From positions 64,160-96,773 of the forward strand of contig MKVY01000037.1 in NCBI GenBank assembly GCA_001899525.1: a DNA stretch of 32,614 nt, given 5' to 3'. Origin of the DNA: Rhizobiales bacterium 65-9 (GTDB lineage: Bacteria > Pseudomonadota > Alphaproteobacteria > Rhizobiales > Beijerinckiaceae). Positions 15,524 through 23,331 of this stretch are shown here, one piece after another. A model generated the notes under the pieces. That model did not search any database. It saw only the letters and a list, made by a program, of their open reading frames with translations, and was not told where the DNA came from. A program made the translations under genes and the position numbers. Position 1 is the first letter of the stretch; the number at the start of each line of letters is the position of its first letter.

Positions 15524-16000
15524 ATGCAAATCGCGCTCTACCAGCCCGATATTCCGCAGAACGCGGGCGCCGTCGCCAGGCTATGCGCCTGCCTCGGAAC
15601 AGCCCTGCACATCATCGAACCCGCCGGCTTCGACGTGTCCGATCGGAACTTCAGACGCGCCGGAATGGACTATCTGGAGCGCGCCAACATCGTGCGGCAC
15701 CCCTCCTGGCAGGCGTTCGACCAGCGCCGGCGCGCCGATGGCGCGCGACTCCTGCTCGCCACCACAAGGGGGGCGACCGCATATCTCCAATGGCGCTATG
15801 AGGCAACCGACATTTTGCTCTTTGGCCGCGAAAGCGCCGGCGTTCCCGATCAGGTGCATGAGGCGGCCGACGCCCGGCTGCTGGTCCCCATGCGGCCCGG
15901 TTTGCGCTCCATCAATGTCGCGCTCGCCGCGGCGGTGATACTGGGCGAGGCCATGCGTCAGACCGGCGGTTTCGTCTCCCTCGCCGGCGGCGTGGACTGA
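15524..16000 (+). CDS. trmL: tRNA (cytidine/uridine-34 2'-O)-methyltransferase
   Basis: SPOUT-class methyltransferase of 158 residues that methylates the ribose of the wobble base in certain tRNA-Leu isoacceptors using S-adenosylmethionine. The family is recognised from the start ALYQPDIPQNAGAVARLCAC, the SAM-binding knot segment FGRESAGVP (100-108) and VPMRPGLRSINVALA (121-135). The length is typical of TrmL (about 150-160), which lacks extra domains. It is followed after 71 bp by an unrecognised helical protein and then hemF, all on the plus strand. Confidence 0.94.
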   Translation: MQIALYQPDIPQNAGAVARLCACLGTALHIIEPAGFDVSDRNFRRAGMDYLERANIVRHPSWQAFDQRRRADGARLLLATTRGATAYLQWRYEATDILLFGRESAGVPDQVHEAADARLLVPMRPGLRSINVALAAAVILGEAMRQTGGFVSLAGGVD

Positions 16001-16071
16001 CCCTGTACGCCGCCGCACCGCGAAGGCCGGTTTTTGCGCTAGAATAGGGTCCGCCACAGGAGGAGGCAGCC

Positions 16072-16545
16072 ATGGTGGACGTGCGGAAACTGCAGGCGAA
16101 GATGATGAAGGAAGGCGCCTTCGTCACGCTCGAACAGGCGCGCATAAAAGGGGAGATCACGCCCGACGAGACGGGTCGTTTTCTGGCGCAGGTTTTTGAA
16201 TGGTTGGAAGAGATCGTTCAGGAAGGCAAGAAGGAGACGAAGCGGCTCGAACAGGTTCTCGGCCGCATGGAGGCTCTGGCGCGGCGACAGAAGCAGCGGC
16301 GCGGCCCCGTGCCGCTCGTGCATCACGAAACCGACGCCTTCGAGAACGAGGTTCACACGCTGCTCGGATGGGTCGCGAGCCTTTATGAGACGCAGTTGAA
16401 AATCTATAGTTTCATCAATCCCCAGGATGTGCCGGAAAAGCTGAGGCAGATGGCTTCGGCGCAGTTCAATCTCTGGAGCATGCGTCAGGCCAGCGGCAAG
16501 CTGATGCGCAAGGACTCATCCGCGTTCAAGGAGCTCATGTCTTGA
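16072..16545 (+). CDS. Hypothetical helical protein between trmL and hemF
   Basis: Protein of 157 residues that I do not recognise. It appears all-helical and soluble: residues about 40-78 are rich in Glu, Lys, Arg and Leu and could form a coiled coil ([20 protein letters not shown]), ending in a basic patch RRQKQRR. The second half (residues 90-150) has aromatic and Gln/Met-rich helices ([19 protein letters not shown]). There is no signal peptide or membrane segment. AGGAGGAGG just upstream of ATG 16072 is a very strong ribosome site, which argues for a genuine and well-translated gene. The next gene, hemF, begins 58 bp after the stop, so coexpression with heme synthesis is possible. Confidence 0.75.
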   Translation: MVDVRKLQAKMMKEGAFVTLEQARIKGEITPDETGRFLAQVFEWLEEIVQEGKKETKRLEQVLGRMEALARRQKQRRGPVPLVHHETDAFENEVHTLLGWVASLYETQLKIYSFINPQDVPEKLRQMASAQFNLWSMRQASGKLMRKDSSAFKELMS

Positions 16546-16603
16546 CGTCACGACAAAGGCCTGCCGGTCGCCCTCTCTGTTCGCGATGCGAGGGAGCCGC
16601 GCG

Positions 16604-17515
16604 ATGAACGATCGGGCGATGAATGACGAAGTCTCCGGCGCGCTGAAGCCGCGCGCCGCGGCATGGTTCGCGGAGCTTCGCGACCGCATCTGCGCGGCTT
16701 TCGAGGCGATCGAGGACGATGCGACGGGGCCTTTCTTCGCGGACGCTTCGCGCGAGCCCGGCCGCTTCATCCGCAAGCCCTGGGAGCGGACGAACCATGA
16801 CGGCGCGCCGGGCGGCGGCGGCGTGATGAGCATGATGCGCGGCCGCGTGTTCGAGAAGGTCGGCGTGCATGTGTCGACGGTGTTCGGCCAGTTCCATCCC
16901 GATTTCGCCGCGCAGATTCCCGGCGCCGACAAGAATCCGGATTTCCACGCGACCGGCGTGTCGCTCATCGCCCATCCATGGAATCCGAACGCGCCGACGG
17001 TCCACATGAACACGCGTTTCGTCACGACGACGAAAAGCTGGTTCGGCGGCGGCGCCGATCTGACGCCCGTCCTCGACAGGCGGCGCACGCAGGAGGACCG
17101 GGATTCGCGCGACTTTCACGCCGCGATGAAAAAGGCCTGCGACGATCACGCCGCGATCGCGCCCTACGAGAAATACAGGAACTGGTGCGACGAGTATTTC
17201 TTCCTGAAGCATCGCAACGAGCCGCGCGGGATCGGCGGCATCTTTTACGACTATCACTGGAGCGGCGATCCGGAGGCCGATCTCGCCTTCACGAGATCCG
17301 TCGGACTCGCCTTCCTCGATTGCTATTCGGCCATTCTTCGCCGCAACATGGCGACGCCCTGGACCGACGCAGACCGCATCGAACAGGAGACGCGGCGCGG
17401 CCGCTATGTCGAATTCAATCTTCTCTATGATCGCGGCACGTTGTTCGGCCTGCGCACCGGCGGCAATGTCGAGTCGATCCTGTCCTCGATGCCGCCGCGC
17501 GTGCGCTGGCCGTGA
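16604..17515 (+). CDS. hemF: Oxygen-dependent coproporphyrinogen III oxidase
   Basis: Enzyme of 303 residues that converts coproporphyrinogen III to protoporphyrinogen IX with O2 in heme (and, where present, bacteriochlorophyll) synthesis. Family signatures are [37 protein letters not shown] (catalytic-site histidine H134), [19 protein letters not shown] and the C-terminal [20 protein letters not shown] followed by SMPPRVRWP. The start at 16604 is favoured by AGGGAG seven bases upstream; an ATG at 16586 would precede that site and adds six residues. Heme supply fits the nearby cytochrome bc1 operon. Confidence 0.96.
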   Translation: MNDRAMNDEVSGALKPRAAAWFAELRDRICAAFEAIEDDATGPFFADASREPGRFIRKPWERTNHDGAPGGGGVMSMMRGRVFEKVGVHVSTVFGQFHPDFAAQIPGADKNPDFHATGVSLIAHPWNPNAPTVHMNTRFVTTTKSWFGGGADLTPVLDRRRTQEDRDSRDFHAAMKKACDDHAAIAPYEKYRNWCDEYFFLKHRNEPRGIGGIFYDYHWSGDPEADLAFTRSVGLAFLDCYSAILRRNMATPWTDADRIEQETRRGRYVEFNLLYDRGTLFGLRTGGNVESILSSMPPRVRWP

Positions 17516-17544
17516 GGCCGTCGCATGATCGTCAACCGTCGTTG

Positions 17545-17649
17545 CTAGAGCATTTTCCAGCGAAGTGGACACCGGTTCGCGTGAAGAAAATGCGACAAAC
17601 AATGATCGGGAGCGCTTCCGCGATTCGAAGAATTGCGGAAGCGCTCTAG
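17545..17649. repeat. MITE/REP-like palindromic element, 105 bp
   Basis: The element is bounded by the inverted ends CTAGAGC and GCTCTAG and holds two nested hairpins. The first pairs GCATTTTC (17550-17557) with GAAAATGC (17586-17593), with an inner stem GCGAA/TTCGC. The second pairs GAGCGCTTCCGC (17610-17621) with GCGGAAGCGCTC (17635-17646), a 12-bp perfect stem. From memory, segments like AGTGGACACCGGTTCGCGTG recur in many Rhizobiales intergenic regions; I cannot count copies here because only one is in the window. It sits between hemF and the YodC-like gene and could act as a terminator for hemF. Confidence 0.8.
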
Positions 17650-17680
17650 AACGCGCAACCTTACAATCGGAGTTTCAGCG

Positions 17681-17905
17681 ATGGCCTTCAAGCCTGGTCA
17701 GATCGTGCGCATGAAGTCGGGCGGCCCTGACCTGACGGTCCTGTCTGCTGACGAGGAAACGGCGTCATGCCTGTTCTTCTCGGAGGAGCTCGGCGAATTC
17801 AAGGAAACCGATCTTCCTGTCATCGCGCTGGAAGGCGTCGACCCGGACGACGACGAGGACGACGACGAAGGCGACGAGGAAGACGAGGAAGAGAAAGCCG
17901 CCTGA
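17681..17905 (+). CDS. YodC-like (DUF2158) small protein with acidic tail
   Basis: Protein of 74 residues. The N-terminal part (MAFKPGQIVRMKSGGPDLTV) is the YodC/DUF2158 fold, a small SH3-like beta domain found in short bacterial proteins of unknown function. From residue 53 on, the chain is almost entirely Asp and Glu (DDDEDDDEGDEEDEEE). The start at 17681 is supported by GGAG eight bases upstream; a start at 17633 would lie inside the palindromic element. The normal family member ends in a short W-containing segment after the beta domain, so the acidic tail is lineage-specific, perhaps binding basic partners. Confidence 0.78.
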   Translation: MAFKPGQIVRMKSGGPDLTVLSADEETASCLFFSEELGEFKETDLPVIALEGVDPDDDEDDDEGDEEDEEEKAA

Positions 17906-17950
17906 CTGGCCTTTCCGGCGGGCCGCGAGCCGTCCGCCGCTTGCAAAAGT

Positions 17951-18211
17951 TCAGTCGGCTGTCGGCAGGCGGCGCATCGTGAACTCGATGCGTCCGTCAG
18001 ACAGTTCGCGCCAGCTTTCCACCTCTGTCATGTAGGCCGCCTTCGGAAAGCGTGAGAACCATTCGCGCGCGGCGACGCGCGCTTCCTCGCGCGGCAGCAC
18101 GAACGTCTCGCGCCGCCACGAGAAATCCCGCGCCTGCTGGCGCGCCTGCGATCGGGCGCGGCGCCCGAGCGAGCGCGCGACGTCTGCTGGACTGCGTGAC
18201 GGCGACGCCAT
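17951..18211 (-). CDS. Hypothetical small basic protein downstream of cca
   Basis: Protein of 86 residues without a family I can name. The N-terminal half is arginine-rich and alanine-rich, probably helical (RSLGRRARSQARQQARDF). The second half looks like a small alpha/beta unit (AAREWFSRFPKAAYMTEVES, then WRELSDGRIEFTMRRLP). The well-ordered hydrophobic pattern of that half argues for a real protein. ATGAGG precedes ATG 18211. It follows the CCA-transferase gene by 63 bp on the same strand and is convergent with the YodC-like gene. Confidence 0.65.
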   Translation of the reverse strand: MASPSRSPADVARSLGRRARSQARQQARDFSWRRETFVLPREEARVAAREWFSRFPKAAYMTEVESWRELSDGRIEFTMRRLPTAD

Positions 18212-18274
18212 GACGGCCTCATCCGGCTGAAACGGACCCGAGGCTAGAACGTCGGCGTGGATAGGTGGAGTCTT

Positions 18275-19549
18275 TTATTCGCTGGCGTCCGGAACGGCCG
18301 CGTCTGCTGCTTCCTCGGCGGCCGCCGGCCGCGCGCGCGACCAGATGTCGGCGAGGATCTCCGGTTCCGATGGGAAATCCGCCTCGATCCAGTCGGCCTC
18401 GGCGCGGGCGAGCCATGCGCCGACCTCCGGTCCGGCCGCGACCCCGGCCGCGATCGCGTCCGCGCCGCGCCAGGGCGGCGACGGCGGCGCCCATTCCGCT
18501 GCGATATAGCCGTCGGCGATCGTCGGCGCAGGGGCTTTCGCAGCGATCAGGCAAACAGTCATCGCGGGCGCGATGTCGATCCCGAGCCGGTAGGCCAGCG
18601 CCTTCAGCTCCTTTTCGGACGGGCGGAAGCCGCCCGCGCGCAGCGCCGTGAAGGCGCGCGCTGCGCGATGCAGAAGATCAGTTTCGTCATTGGAGAGCGC
18701 GAGCCGCTCGCGCAGTCGCGCCGCATCCTCGACGCACTCGACGCCGAGCGCGGCGAGCGAAAGCGCCGGAGAGCCAATTTCAGGATACTCCTCGCGCAGC
18801 GCCGTGAAGCGCGGCCGGCTCGCCACGCCGCCGAAGATCAGCGTCAAAAAGCCGGTCTCATCCATCACGGCGAGGGTCTCGACGGCCTTCGGCGCCGTCA
18901 GCAACTTCATCAGCTCCGCCCGCACCCGCTCGCGCGACAGGCTTGAAAATCCGTCCCGCTCGCGTACGCACGCCGACAGCCCCTCGCCGTCGATCGCGCC
19001 TTCGGAATAGGTGGCGTGGAACCGGAAGAAACGCAGGATGCGAAGATAATCCTCGCGGATTCGCGTCGCCGCGTCGCCGATGAATCGCACGCGCCGCGCC
19101 GCGAGGTCGTCGAGGCCGCCGACGAAATCCGTCACCAGCCCGTCCGCGTCAGCGTAGAGGGCGTTGATGGTGAAATCGCGCCGCGCGGCGTCTTCAGCGA
19201 AATCGCGCCCGAACGAGACGACGGCGCGCCGCCCGTCGGTTTCGATGTCGGAGCGCAGCGTGGTCACCTCGAACGGCGTCTCGTCGACGATCACGGTCAC
19301 CGTGCCGTGCGCGACGCCGGTCGGTACAGTGCGGAAGCCGGCCGCCGCCGCCCGGCGCGTCACCTCGTCGGGAACGGCCGTGGTCGCGCAGTCGATATCG
19401 GTCAGCGGCAGGCCGAGCATGGCGTTGCGCACCGCCCCGCCGGCGACCCTGATCTCCTCGCCCTCGCCGCCGATGGCCGCGAACAGCCGCGCGACGGGGC
19501 CTGACGAGAAGATCGTCCTGTCGGGAAGGTGCGAGGTCGCCGCGCTCAT
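18275..19549 (-). CDS. cca: CCA tRNA nucleotidyltransferase / poly(A) polymerase family
   Basis: Class II nucleotidyltransferase of 424 residues that adds or repairs the 3' CCA end of tRNAs. Visible motifs are the polymerase core VAGGAVRNAMLG with the metal-binding pair D51 and D53 (TDIDCATTAVPDEV), RRDFTINALYAD (123-134), and LRFFRFHATY in the RNA-binding head domain. The C-terminal end is Ala- and Glu-rich, which is common in alphaproteobacterial members. It is the distal gene of the DUF1285-Nudix-DUF6111 group, separated from DUF6111 by about 130 bp, so it may also have its own promoter. Confidence 0.95.
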   Translation of the reverse strand: MSAATSHLPDRTIFSSGPVARLFAAIGGEGEEIRVAGGAVRNAMLGLPLTDIDCATTAVPDEVTRRAAAAGFRTVPTGVAHGTVTVIVDETPFEVTTLRSDIETDGRRAVVSFGRDFAEDAARRDFTINALYADADGLVTDFVGGLDDLAARRVRFIGDAATRIREDYLRILRFFRFHATYSEGAIDGEGLSACVRERDGFSSLSRERVRAELMKLLTAPKAVETLAVMDETGFLTLIFGGVASRPRFTALREEYPEIGSPALSLAALGVECVEDAARLRERLALSNDETDLLHRAARAFTALRAGGFRPSEKELKALAYRLGIDIAPAMTVCLIAAKAPAPTIADGYIAAEWAPPSPPWRGADAIAAGVAAGPEVGAWLARAEADWIEADFPSEPEILADIWSRARPAAAEEAADAAVPDASE

Positions 19550-19678
19550 GAATGATCCGTGTGTCGACTGGCCGCTACGGCATGGCCGGCGGCGCGGTCA
19601 AGCGCTTCGACCGGCTCTCAAGGCCTCACGAGGCGGATTCCGCGCAAGATGGGAAACGGCGAGGCGGCCCGCGCCGCG

Positions 19679-19936
19679 CTATTTCAGCCGGCCCGGCGCC
19701 AGCCGGCCGTCTTCCAGATGGGCAGGCTCATAGGTTCCGGAGCCCCGGTCGGCGGTCGCTCCGACATAGATGAACGCCGCCACCACGATCGCGAGCCCGG
19801 CGATGGTGAGCCATCCTCCGGCCCCCTCCCACGACTCCTTCGACATGACCGGCCGCCCGCGCGCCACCAGCCATCCCGCGAACAGGATGAACGGGACGAC
19901 AAAGAAAATGACGACCTCGAAGGCGACGCGGCTCAC
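19679..19936 (-). CDS. DUF6111-like small membrane protein
   Basis: Protein of 85 residues from a GTG start at 19936 that overlaps the stop of the Nudix gene (GTGA), which indicates translational coupling. Two hydrophobic helices are evident: VAFEVVIFFVVPFILFAGWL (residues 4-23) and a second at about residues 42-58 (LTIAGLAIVVAAFIYVG). The tail ends YEPAHLEDGRLAPGRLK. DUF6111 proteins are small inner-membrane proteins of unknown function in Rhizobiales, and I recall them in this position between a CoA pyrophosphatase and cca. A longer reading from 20044 would run inside the Nudix gene and is rejected. Confidence 0.8.
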   Translation of the reverse strand: MSRVAFEVVIFFVVPFILFAGWLVARGRPVMSKESWEGAGGWLTIAGLAIVVAAFIYVGATADRGSGTYEPAHLEDGRLAPGRLK

Positions 19937-20595
19937 GATCCGTACATCCTGTCGTAAAGCAGCCGGATGATGCCGGCGGTCGCCCCCCAGATATCCCGTT
20001 CGCCGTAGGGCATGCGGTAAAAGGACCGTTGCAGGCCGCGCCATTCCCGCGACGCCTGCACATGGTTCGCCGCGTCCATGAGGAAGCCGAGCGGCGTTTC
20101 GAAGGCGTCGCTGACCTCGTGGCTGTTGAGCGTGAGGGAGAAACCGGGACGCACCAGCCCGACGACCGGCGTGATGCGGAAGCCGGTGCCTGTCAGGTAG
20201 GGCGGCAGATAGCCGATCGGCGACACGAACAGGCGGTCGAGGCCGATCTCCTCTTCCGCCTCCCTGAGCGCCGCGTCGAGCGGCCCGGCGTCCTCCTTGT
20301 CGATCTTGCCGCCCGGAAACGCCACCTGCCCGCTGTGGTTGCGCAGCGTCTCCGCCCGCTGGGTCAGCAGCACGGTGGCGTCATGATGGGCGACGATCGG
20401 CACCAGCACGGCCGCGGCGCGCGTCGCTCCCCGGTCGTGAAATGGCGGATGGTCCGGATTGAGGGAGTGATCGCCCGCTTCCGCGAACGGGTCCTCGCCC
20501 GAGAGGGCCAGCGGCGCAGGAAGCAGCCGTTCCCGCGCCCGCGCCAGAAAATCGTCCATGTCGATCGGTCCGGCGACCGGCTCGCGCAAAGTCAT
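19933..20595 (-). CDS. CoA pyrophosphatase-type Nudix hydrolase
   Basis: Nudix enzyme of 220 residues expected to cleave CoA and its thioesters or oxidised forms to 4'-phosphopantetheine derivatives and 3',5'-ADP. The characteristic pre-box segment of CoA-specific members is present (LLTQRAETLRNHSGQVAFPGG), followed by the Nudix box GGKIDKEDAG...LREAEEEIGL. ATG 20595 overlaps the TGA of the DUF1285 gene (ATGA), and its own stop overlaps the DUF6111 start, so three genes form a tightly coupled unit. A longer start at 20736 would add 47 arginine-rich residues that overlap DUF1285 and is unlikely. Confidence 0.92.
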   Translation of the reverse strand: MTLREPVAGPIDMDDFLARARERLLPAPLALSGEDPFAEAGDHSLNPDHPPFHDRGATRAAAVLVPIVAHHDATVLLTQRAETLRNHSGQVAFPGGKIDKEDAGPLDAALREAEEEIGLDRLFVSPIGYLPPYLTGTGFRITPVVGLVRPGFSLTLNSHEVSDAFETPLGFLMDAANHVQASREWRGLQRSFYRMPYGERDIWGATAGIIRLLYDRMYGS

Positions 20596-21203
20596 GGCGC
20601 TTCGATAGCCGCAGCCGGCGCGATGGGAAAGAACCGGCCGCCGGACCACACGCCGAACCAGACCAGCCCGTCGACCTCCTTTTCGGAGCCGCGCTCGACG
20701 AGATCGTGAACCAGCGACCGCGACAGCCGCGCCCACAGATCGCCGCGCACCAGCACCGCAGGCTTCAGCCCACCCCTGTCGTCCCGGTCGAAGCGCAGCG
20801 GCCGCGCCGGTCCGGCGATGGTTTCATCCTCGACATTCGTGGTGAAGGACAGCGTCTGCTCCTCGCCCTCTCCATCCGCGCGCATCTCGGCCGCGATGAA
20901 GGGGAGGTCATCGACGGCGATGCCCACGCGCTCCACCGGCGTCACCAGCACATACCGGTCGGGGTCCTTGCGCAGGATGGTGGAGAACAGCCGCACCATC
21001 GGCTTGCGGTCGATCGGCGATCCCATGTAGCGCCAGCCGCCGTCGGCCGTGATGCGCATGTCGATGTCGCCGCAGAACGGCGGATTCCACAGATGCACCG
21101 GCGCCGGCCCGCGCTTTTCGGTCGCGCGCGCCTGTCTCGTTAACCCCTCCAATCGGGACCGGGCGTCGTTGCTGCTGGAATCTTTTGCTGTCGCCGCCAT
21201 CAT
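20592..21203 (-). CDS. DUF1285 domain protein
   Basis: Cytosolic protein of 203 residues of the DUF1285 family, first gene of the minus-strand unit. It contains the typical segments PVHLWNPPFCGDIDMRITADGGWRY, RKPMVRLFSTILRKDPDRYVLVTPVE and WARLSRSLVHDLVERG. No enzyme activity is established for the family. Starts at 21203 and 21200 (adjacent ATGs) are equally possible, and the ribosome site is weak. It diverges from the MoxR operon across 161 bp, an arrangement I recall as conserved in alphaproteobacteria, which hints at a shared function or regulation. Confidence 0.88.
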   Translation of the reverse strand: MMAATAKDSSSNDARSRLEGLTRQARATEKRGPAPVHLWNPPFCGDIDMRITADGGWRYMGSPIDRKPMVRLFSTILRKDPDRYVLVTPVERVGIAVDDLPFIAAEMRADGEGEEQTLSFTTNVEDETIAGPARPLRFDRDDRGGLKPAVLVRGDLWARLSRSLVHDLVERGSEKEVDGLVWFGVWSGGRFFPIAPAAAIEAP

Positions 21204-21310
21204 TTCGCCGTTCGTGGCCCGGAGCCTGCAAGGCTGGCGCAGGGCGTTCTGGTATATGGGGATAAGCGCTCGCCTGTCATGCGGCGGCGGTCACGTTCTG
21301 GCGAGGCCCC

Positions 21311-21338
21311 TTGAGCGCTGGATCGACAGGTCCACAAT
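21311..21338 (+). promoter_or_regulatory. Candidate promoter of the MoxR operon
   Basis: TTGAGC (21311-21316) and CACAAT (21333-21338), separated by 16 bp, each match four of six bases of the sigma-70 -35 and -10 hexamers. Transcription would begin near 21345, about 20 bases ahead of the moxR ATG. This is a visual match only. Confidence 0.35.
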
Positions 21339-21364
21339 AGCGGGCGCAGGGTTTGGAGATTCAT

Positions 21365-22366
21365 ATGAGCGCTGAGGCAGCCACCCCCCTTGAGGACGGC
21401 GTCGTGCGGACGGCCGAGGCCGCGCTCGCGTCGCTGGCCGAGGCGAAAGCCGGCGTTCAGAAGATCGTTTTCGGCCAGGAGACCGTGATCGAGCGGGTGC
21501 TGACTACCTTGCTCGCCGGCGGCCACGGCCTGCTGGTCGGCGTGCCCGGCCTCGCCAAGACCAAGCTCGTCGACACGCTCGGAACCGTGCTCGGGCTGGA
21601 CGCCAAGCGCGTGCAGTTCACGCCCGATCTGATGCCGACCGATATTCTCGGCTCGGAGATCATGGAGGAATCGGTCGACCGCAAGCGCGCGTTCCGGTTC
21701 GTCAAAGGCCCGATCTTCGGTCAGCTCCTGATGGCCGACGAAATCAACCGCGCCAGCCCTCGCACCCAGTCGGCGCTGCTGCAGGCGATGCAGGAATATC
21801 ACGTCACCGTCGCCGGCGAGCGCCATGACCTGCCGCGCCCCTTCCATGTGCTCGCGACGCAGAATCCGATCGAGCAGGAAGGCACCTACCCGCTTCCCGA
21901 AGCCCAGCTCGACCGCTTCCTGATGCAGATCGACATCGGTTATCCCGACAAGGACGCCGAGCGGCGCATGCTGATCGACACGACCAGCGATCAGGAGACG
22001 AAGCCGGTGAAGGTTCTCGACGCCGAGGCGTTGCAGACCGCGCAGCGGCTGGTGCGGCGCCTCCCCGTCGGCGAGAGCGTCGTCGAGGCCATTCTGGCCC
22101 TCGTGCGCGCGGCGCGCCCGGGCGAGGGCGATCCCGAGATCGTCGACAAGCTGTCATGGGGACCCGGACCGCGCGCCAGCCAGGCGCTGATGCTGGCGAC
22201 GCGCGCCCGCGCGCTCCTCGACGGCCGTCTCGCGCCATCGGTGGACGATGTGGTCGCGCTCGCCGAGCCGGTGCTGAAACACCGCATGGCGCTCACCTTC
22301 GCCGCCCGCGCCGATGGCGAGACGATTCCCGGCGTGATCGCGCGCATCGCCGCGAAAATCGGCTGA
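21365..22366 (+). CDS. MoxR-family AAA+ ATPase
   Basis: ATPase of 333 residues. MoxR proteins are AAA+ chaperone-like ATPases that mature or activate partner proteins together with vWA-domain proteins. Seen are the MoxR form of Walker A, GVPGLAKTKL (K65), Walker B LLMADEINRASPRTQSALLQ (D125, E126), and the signature ATQNPIEQEGTYPLPEAQLDRF with sensor and arginine-finger residues. The C-terminal lid domain contains WGPGPRASQALMLATRA. GGAG six bases before ATG 21365 supports that start over an upstream TTG at 21353. It is the first of four consecutive plus-strand genes; the partner DUF58 gene follows after 49 bp. Confidence 0.95.
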   Translation: MSAEAATPLEDGVVRTAEAALASLAEAKAGVQKIVFGQETVIERVLTTLLAGGHGLLVGVPGLAKTKLVDTLGTVLGLDAKRVQFTPDLMPTDILGSEIMEESVDRKRAFRFVKGPIFGQLLMADEINRASPRTQSALLQAMQEYHVTVAGERHDLPRPFHVLATQNPIEQEGTYPLPEAQLDRFLMQIDIGYPDKDAERRMLIDTTSDQETKPVKVLDAEALQTAQRLVRRLPVGESVVEAILALVRAARPGEGDPEIVDKLSWGPGPRASQALMLATRARALLDGRLAPSVDDVVALAEPVLKHRMALTFAARADGETIPGVIARIAAKIG

Positions 22367-22415
22367 ATGGCGAGGCTGGGACCGCCGTTGCGACAGGCGG
22401 ACGAAAGACGCGCTG

Positions 22416-23327
22416 ATGGCTGACGCCCAGGTTCTGACCCCCGAGGCGCGCGCGGTTCACCGCCGCCACGCCGAGGGCGCATTCGACCTCGCCGGCCGTA
22501 TTCCGCGCATCGTGCTCGAGGCGCGCAGGGTCGCGATGGCCACGGTCCACGGCGCGCACGGCCGACGACGCGCCGGCGCCGGAGAGAATTTCTGGCAGTT
22601 CCGCCCGTTCACGTCGGGCGAGCCCGCCGCGCGCATCGACTGGCGCCGCTCCGCCCGCGACGACCGCGCCTTCGTGCGCGAACGCGAATGGGAGGCCGCG
22701 CACACGATCGCTCTCTGGATCGACCTGTCGGCGTCGATGGGCTTCCAGTCGAAGCTGGCGATGGCGCCGAAGATCGATCGCGCGCTGGTGATCGGGCTCG
22801 CCCTGTCCGACATGCTGGTGCGCGCCGGCGAAAGGGTCGGCCTGCTCGGCGGGCCTCCGGCGTCCGCGTCGCGCGAGATCATCGAGAAGCTGGCGCAGAC
22901 CATCGCGCGGATTCATCGCGACGGGTTCGACGATGCGCCGCCGCCGGTGTCGCTTCCCGCGCTGTCGGAAGCCGTCATCATCGGCGACCTGCTTGCGCCC
23001 GCTGACGAGATCGTGCGCGCGATCGAGGCGATCTCGGCGCGCGGCGCGCGCGGCCATGTTCTGGTCGTCGCCGATCCGGTCGAGGAAGCCTTTCCCTATT
23101 CGGGCCATGCGGAGATTGTCGATCTGGAGATGGGCGCCAAGCTGCGCGTCGGCGACGCGGCCGAGTTCCGCGCGCGTTATCTGAAGCGGCTTGCCGATCA
23201 TCGCGACCGCATCAGGGACGCGTGCCGCCGGCGCGGCTGGTCCTTCGCCGTGCACCGCACCGATCGCCCGGCCTCGGAGCCGCTGATCGGTCTCGTCGGG
23301 CGCATCGCCGAAGGACGGAAAGGATGA
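22416..23327 (+). CDS. DUF58 domain protein (vWA-like)
   Basis: Protein of 303 residues that in MoxR operons is the standard partner of the ATPase. The DUF58 core is seen as GENFWQFRPFTSGEPAARIDWRRSAR, followed by a vWA-like strand with a metal-ion-dependent adhesion motif DLSASM (103-108). Further vWA-type segments are SEAVIIGDLLAP and GARGHVLVVADPVEE. No membrane segment is evident, so it is probably cytoplasmic, facing the two membrane proteins encoded next. The next gene starts 4 bp after its stop. Confidence 0.93.
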   Translation: MADAQVLTPEARAVHRRHAEGAFDLAGRIPRIVLEARRVAMATVHGAHGRRRAGAGENFWQFRPFTSGEPAARIDWRRSARDDRAFVREREWEAAHTIALWIDLSASMGFQSKLAMAPKIDRALVIGLALSDMLVRAGERVGLLGGPPASASREIIEKLAQTIARIHRDGFDDAPPPVSLPALSEAVIIGDLLAPADEIVRAIEAISARGARGHVLVVADPVEEAFPYSGHAEIVDLEMGAKLRVGDAAEFRARYLKRLADHRDRIRDACRRRGWSFAVHRTDRPASEPLIGLVGRIAEGRKG

Positions 23328-23331
23328 CCGG

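Noticed and set aside
14283..15938. Open frame of 551 codons on the plus strand opposite the ABC exporter
   Set aside because: Shadow of the exporter running into trmL in another frame; no domain or codon-position signal supports it.
17906..17950. Short G+C dyad (CGGCGG/CCGCCG) after the YodC-like gene
   Set aside because: Only six pairs and no T-run; such dyads are frequent by chance in this composition.
19679..20044. Longer DUF6111 reading starting at 20044
   Set aside because: The extra 36 residues lie inside the Nudix gene. The GTG at 19936 with its GTGA overlap and the hydrophobic start fits the family better.
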